Made by a program: the position numbers and the translations under genes. The notes beneath the pieces are model-generated. The model was given only the letters and a program-made list of their open reading frames with translations. It ran no database searches and was not told the DNA's origin. A stretch of DNA of 64,000 bases from positions 1 to 64,000 of the forward strand of contig NZ_LISW01000002.1 in assembly GCF_001905735.1 (NCBI RefSeq), written 5' to 3'. Of this stretch, positions 61,309 to 64,000 are shown one piece after another. Every line of letters starts with the position of its first letter. The stretch's first letter is position 1. Source of the DNA: Streptomyces sp. CB01249. Lineage in GTDB: Bacteria > Actinomycetota > Actinomycetes > Streptomycetales > Streptomycetaceae.

Positions 61309-62295
61309 ATGACCTCCAGCGCAGCCCGCACCCCCGCCATATCCGACCCGGCCCCCGGCCTGCCCGTGCTGGCGGAGGTCGTGCGGTCCGGTTTCACCGA
61401 GGGCCACCACCGGGGCTCGCTGGTCGTGCTGGCCGCCGACGGCAGCGTGGAGCTGTCCCTGGGCGACCCGATGGCGCCGGTCTTCCCGCGCTCCTCCAGC
61501 AAGCCGATGCAGGCGGCGGCGGTGCTGCGGGCCGGGCTCGACCTGGCGGGGGAGCGGCTGGCGCTGGCCGCCGCGAGCCATTCCGGCGAGGACTTCCACC
61601 TCGATCTCGTACGCAAGATGCTCACCGAGCACGGACTGTCGCCCGAGGACCTTCAGACCCCGCCGGACCTGCCGCTGGACGCGGTGGAGGCCGAGGCGTA
61701 TCTCGCCGCCGGCCGTGTCCGCGAGCGCATCACGATGAACTGCTCCGGCAAGCACGCGGCGATGCTCGCCGTCTGCGCGCGCAACGGCTGGGACATGGAC
61801 GGCTACCTGGACCCGGCGCACCCCCTCCAGCAGCTGGTGCACCAGGTCGTGGAGGAGGCCGCGGGCGAGGAGGTCGCCGCCGTCGGCACGGACGGCTGCG
61901 GGGCACCGCTGATGGCGATCTCGCTGGTGGGCCTGGCGCGCGCGTTCCGCGGTTTCGTCACGGCCGAGCCGGGTACGGCGGAGCGCCGGGTGGCCGACGC
62001 GATGCGGGCGCACCCGGAGTACGTGGCGGGCACCCGGCGCCCCGACACCTGGCTGATGCGCGAGGTGCCCGGCACCCTGTCGAAGATGGGCGCGGAGGCC
62101 GTGCAGGCGGTGGCCCTGGCGGACGGCCGGGCCCTGGCCTTCAAGATCGATGACGGCTCCACCCGGGCACTGGGCCCGGTCCTGGCCCGGGCGCTGGGGC
62201 TGCTGGGGATCGACGCCCCGGTGGTCGGGCGGATCGGCCGGGCGCCGCTGCTGGGCGGCGGGGTGGAGGTGGGGGAGATCCGGGCGGCTTTCTGA
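61309..62295 (+). CDS. L-asparaginase, Asparaginase_II (Rhizobium etli type)
   Basis: The 328-residue cytoplasmic enzyme belongs to the third asparaginase class, with the serine-rich motif RSSSKPMQA near residue 65, NCSGKHAAM near 144 and GTDGCGAPL near 197. The two Cys and the Lys in these motifs form the zinc and catalytic site in the Rhizobium ReAII/ReAIV enzymes. It would hydrolyse asparagine to aspartate and ammonia. It starts 50 bp after rsiG on the same strand. Confidence 0.9.
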   Translation: MTSSAARTPAISDPAPGLPVLAEVVRSGFTEGHHRGSLVVLAADGSVELSLGDPMAPVFPRSSSKPMQAAAVLRAGLDLAGERLALAAASHSGEDFHLDLVRKMLTEHGLSPEDLQTPPDLPLDAVEAEAYLAAGRVRERITMNCSGKHAAMLAVCARNGWDMDGYLDPAHPLQQLVHQVVEEAAGEEVAAVGTDGCGAPLMAISLVGLARAFRGFVTAEPGTAERRVADAMRAHPEYVAGTRRPDTWLMREVPGTLSKMGAEAVQAVALADGRALAFKIDDGSTRALGPVLARALGLLGIDAPVVGRIGRAPLLGGGVEVGEIRAAF

Positions 62296-62369
62296 GCCCC
62301 GGCTCTTCCCGCGCGCACGGGCGCCAAAACCGGGCGACATCCCGTAGTGCGCTGCCTAGCGTGGGGCGC

Positions 62370-63623
62370 ATGAACGCCCTCGATATCCGTACCGTCACCC
62401 CGTTCGAGTTCCCCGACTGGCTGCGCGCCCTGAACACCGGCTTCCTCAGGCCGCCCACACCGCCGGAGGAGGAGGTGTCGGGGCGCCTGGCGTACATGGA
62501 CCTCTCGCGTACGCGCGGGGCGTTCGACGCGGGGCGGTGCGTGGCCACGTTCCGTTCCTTCGCCCAGGAGCTGACGGTGGTCGGCGGTGCCACCGTGCCG
62601 ACCGACGCGGTCACCAACGTCACCGTCTCGCCGACCCACCGGCGACGCGGTCTGCTCTCGCGGATGATGGCGGCGGACCTCGCGGAGGCGAAGGAGGGCG
62701 GGGACGTGGCGGCGACGCTGATCGCCGCCGAGTACCCGATCTACGGCAGGTACGGCTTCGGCCCGGCGGCCCAGGCGACCGTGTGGGAGGTCGACGTCCA
62801 CCGCACGGGCCTCGACCCGCACCGCAGGGTCCCGGCGGACGGGGACGGCGGCCGGATCGACCTGGTGGACGGCGCGGAGGTCCGGAAGCTGGGCCCCGTA
62901 CTGCACGACCGGCTGCGGGCCCGGCAGCACGGGGCGGTCAGCCGGGACGACCGCTGGTGGAACCTGCTCACGGGACAGCAGCTCTTCCCGCACGACCACT
63001 GGACCGAACCCTTCTACGCTGTGTACCGGGGCGCGGACGGCACGGTCGACGGCCTGCTGATCTACCGCGCCGACGACAACTGGGGCGACGCGAAGCAGCC
63101 GCTGAACGGTGCGAAGGTGCGCGACATGATCGCGGTGACCCCGGCGGCGGAGCGCGCGCTCTGGCACTTCCTGTGCTCGGTGGACTGGATCTCCACCATC
63201 CGTACCGGCATCCGCCCGGCGGACGACCTGCTCCCGCTGCTGCTGCCGGACCCGCGCGCGGCGCGTGTGGTGACGCAGGCGGACTTCCTGTGGGTGCGCG
63301 TCCTGGACGTCGTACGCGCCCTTGAGGCCCGTACCTACGCGGTGCCCGGGTCGCTGGTCCTGGAGATCCGGGACGCGGCGGGCTTCGCGGCCGGCCGCTT
63401 CCACCTGGACGCCACCCCGGACGGCGCCACCTGCGCGCCGACGACGCGCTCGGCGGACCTGGCGCTGGACGTCCGGGAGCTGGGGACGCTCTGGCTGGGC
63501 GACGAATCGGCCCTGCGGCTGGCGGCGCTGGGGCTGGTGGAGGAGCTGACCCCGGGCGCGACGGCGAAGGCGGACGCGGTGTTCCGGGCGGCGCGGCGGG
63601 CCTGGTGCCCGGACGTGTTCTGA
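62370..63623 (+). CDS. Eis-like GNAT acetyltransferase
   Basis: The 417-residue enzyme has the three-part Eis layout. An N-terminal GNAT domain carries the acetyl-CoA loop [15 protein letters not shown] near residues 90-104, a second GNAT-like domain is in the middle, and a C-terminal SCP2-like domain ends in a free carboxylate Phe, which is part of the active site in Eis. Mycobacterial Eis acetylates aminoglycosides and peptides. A TAGCGT box ends 7 bp before ATG 62370, suggesting a leaderless mRNA. Substrate here is unknown. Confidence 0.9.
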   Translation: MNALDIRTVTPFEFPDWLRALNTGFLRPPTPPEEEVSGRLAYMDLSRTRGAFDAGRCVATFRSFAQELTVVGGATVPTDAVTNVTVSPTHRRRGLLSRMMAADLAEAKEGGDVAATLIAAEYPIYGRYGFGPAAQATVWEVDVHRTGLDPHRRVPADGDGGRIDLVDGAEVRKLGPVLHDRLRARQHGAVSRDDRWWNLLTGQQLFPHDHWTEPFYAVYRGADGTVDGLLIYRADDNWGDAKQPLNGAKVRDMIAVTPAAERALWHFLCSVDWISTIRTGIRPADDLLPLLLPDPRAARVVTQADFLWVRVLDVVRALEARTYAVPGSLVLEIRDAAGFAAGRFHLDATPDGATCAPTTRSADLALDVRELGTLWLGDESALRLAALGLVEELTPGATAKADAVFRAARRAWCPDVF

Positions 63624-63629
63624 GGCGGG

Positions 63630-63839
63630 TCAGCCCCGGCGCCACCAGCGGAGGAACGCCCTCCCGGGGCTCCGGGGCCCTTGGGCTCGGCGCGTGCGCG
63701 GCAGGGCGTCCAGGGGCCGCCACGCGTCGTCGGGCGAGGCCATCGGCGCCTGCCGGTCCGCCTGTGCGCGGATCTCGTAGTACGACTCGTGGGCGGTCGC
63801 CCGGAACGCCTCGTCGCACGCGGCCAGCGCGGCCCCCAT
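63630..63839 (-). CDS. Small conserved protein with AFRATAHESYYEIRAQ motif
   Basis: The 69-residue ORF starts at ATG 63839 and has a helical first half (CDEAFRATAHESYYEIRAQAD), a middle MASPDDAWRPLDALPRTRR and a basic Trp-containing end (FLRWWRRG). I recall a similar motif in Streptomyces but no function. The reading frame continues upstream for 19 more codons to a TAG (63897-63899), beyond which the same frame is open to the window edge, so it may be the end of a larger gene with a nonsense codon. Confidence 0.6.
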   Translation of the reverse strand: MGAALAACDEAFRATAHESYYEIRAQADRQAPMASPDDAWRPLDALPRTRRAQGPRSPGRAFLRWWRRG

Positions 63840-63896
63840 CGCCGATCCGGCCGGCCCGCGCCGCCGGGCCCGTACGGCCAGCAGGCCGAGCAGGCC

Positions 63897-64000
63897 CTAG
63901 GGGTGGGAGGGCAGGTCGTCGCCACCCCGGAGCCGGTCTAGTTGCAGGCGGTGGGCGAGCGTACGGCGTACGGACGCGGAGCCGGGCGGCGTGCCGGCGG
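63897..64000 (-). CDS. Partial gene at the right edge (C-terminal fragment)
   Basis: This frame is open from the window edge to TAG at 63897-63899 and encodes about 33 residues rich in Arg and Leu, ending in DRLRGGDDLPSHP. It is too short to identify. It is either the end of a separate upstream gene or the same gene as 63630-63839 interrupted by the TAG. Confidence 0.35.
   Translation of the reverse strand, partial: AGTPPGSASVRRTLAHRLQLDRLRGGDDLPSHP

Noticed and set aside
1..64000. tRNA, rRNA, CRISPR arrays, integrase or transposase genes
   Set aside because: No tRNA-like cloverleaf ends, rRNA segments, regular direct repeats or DDE/tyrosine recombinase motifs were noticed. By-eye reading can miss single tRNAs; a covariance-model tRNA search would settle it.

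Overview
The window reads as core chromosome of a Streptomyces species. Base composition is very GC-rich with strong GC at third codon positions, GTG and TTG starts and leaderless promoters are common, and nearly every recognised gene has a well-known Streptomyces relative: GlnR, Nur, CsoR, RsiG, mycothiol synthase, a pst/pit/ppk phosphate cluster and a chromosomal type IV secretion-like cluster. From memory the gene order resembles the S. coelicolor SCO4120s to SCO4180s, but no alignment could be run. I saw no rRNA, tRNA, CRISPR array, prophage or transposase gene.

Layout. (1) 46-2692: a LuxR-type two-component pair whose kinase seems to carry the start of a lost ABC transporter gene, then a GNAT acetyltransferase. 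(2) 2708-10123: a five-gene, mostly overlapping reverse-strand cluster for a type IV secretion-like machine (coupling protein, VirB4 C-terminal ATPase, SCO6880/VirB4 N-terminal-like protein, VirB6-like and VirB8-like proteins) plus a small two-helix protein. Its likely wall hydrolase (SLT plus NlpC/P60) lies at 20072-21082. (3) 10373-19999, between those two parts: DUF402, a DUF6892-like protein, a DUF4232 lipoprotein, two unknown proteins, LtrA, and a three-gene overlapping cassette of an Esx-like protein, a DUF1023-type alpha/beta hydrolase and a small lipoprotein, whose 3' part has clearly lower GC. (4) 21324-25723: PAP2 phosphatase, Tat-exported FAD oxidoreductase, small proteins, an LppX-like lipoprotein and CsoR with its operator.

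(5) 25924-36515 is a phosphate island: DUF47 plus Pit low-affinity uptake; pstSCAB high-affinity uptake with PHO boxes; a SapA-like secreted protein; and a ppk-CHAD-Nudix polyphosphate operon. (6) 36767-43678: an ABC transporter under a YtrA-type GntR repressor with a perfect operator, mycothiol synthase mshD with a 167-bp MITE-like element in its upstream region, a secreted 5'-nucleotidase and an LASTG-anchored surface protein. (7) 43806-49031: an MprAB-like two-component pair, a PepD/HtrA-like protease, a LacI regulator and glnR. (8) 49272-64000: an alpha/beta hydrolase, a MoaD/ThiS-like protein, a Q/Y-rich membrane protein, DUF2993, a sulfur operon (leader peptide, thiosulfate sulfurtransferase, SseC) followed by DUF3099 and DsrE genes, three tandem paralogous membrane-anchored proteins, a 33-aa membrane peptide, nitrobindin, nur, a YgfZ-like protein, dtd, rsiG, an asparaginase, an Eis-like acetyltransferase and an edge fragment.

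The genes join phosphate, nitrogen, metal, thiol and sulfur homeostasis with envelope and secretion functions. The best candidates for something undescribed are the Esx/DUF1023/lipoprotein cassette (a possible lipase effector with lipoprotein immunity), the leaderless Cys-containing peptide ahead of the sulfurtransferase, and the fused ABC-kinase junction.
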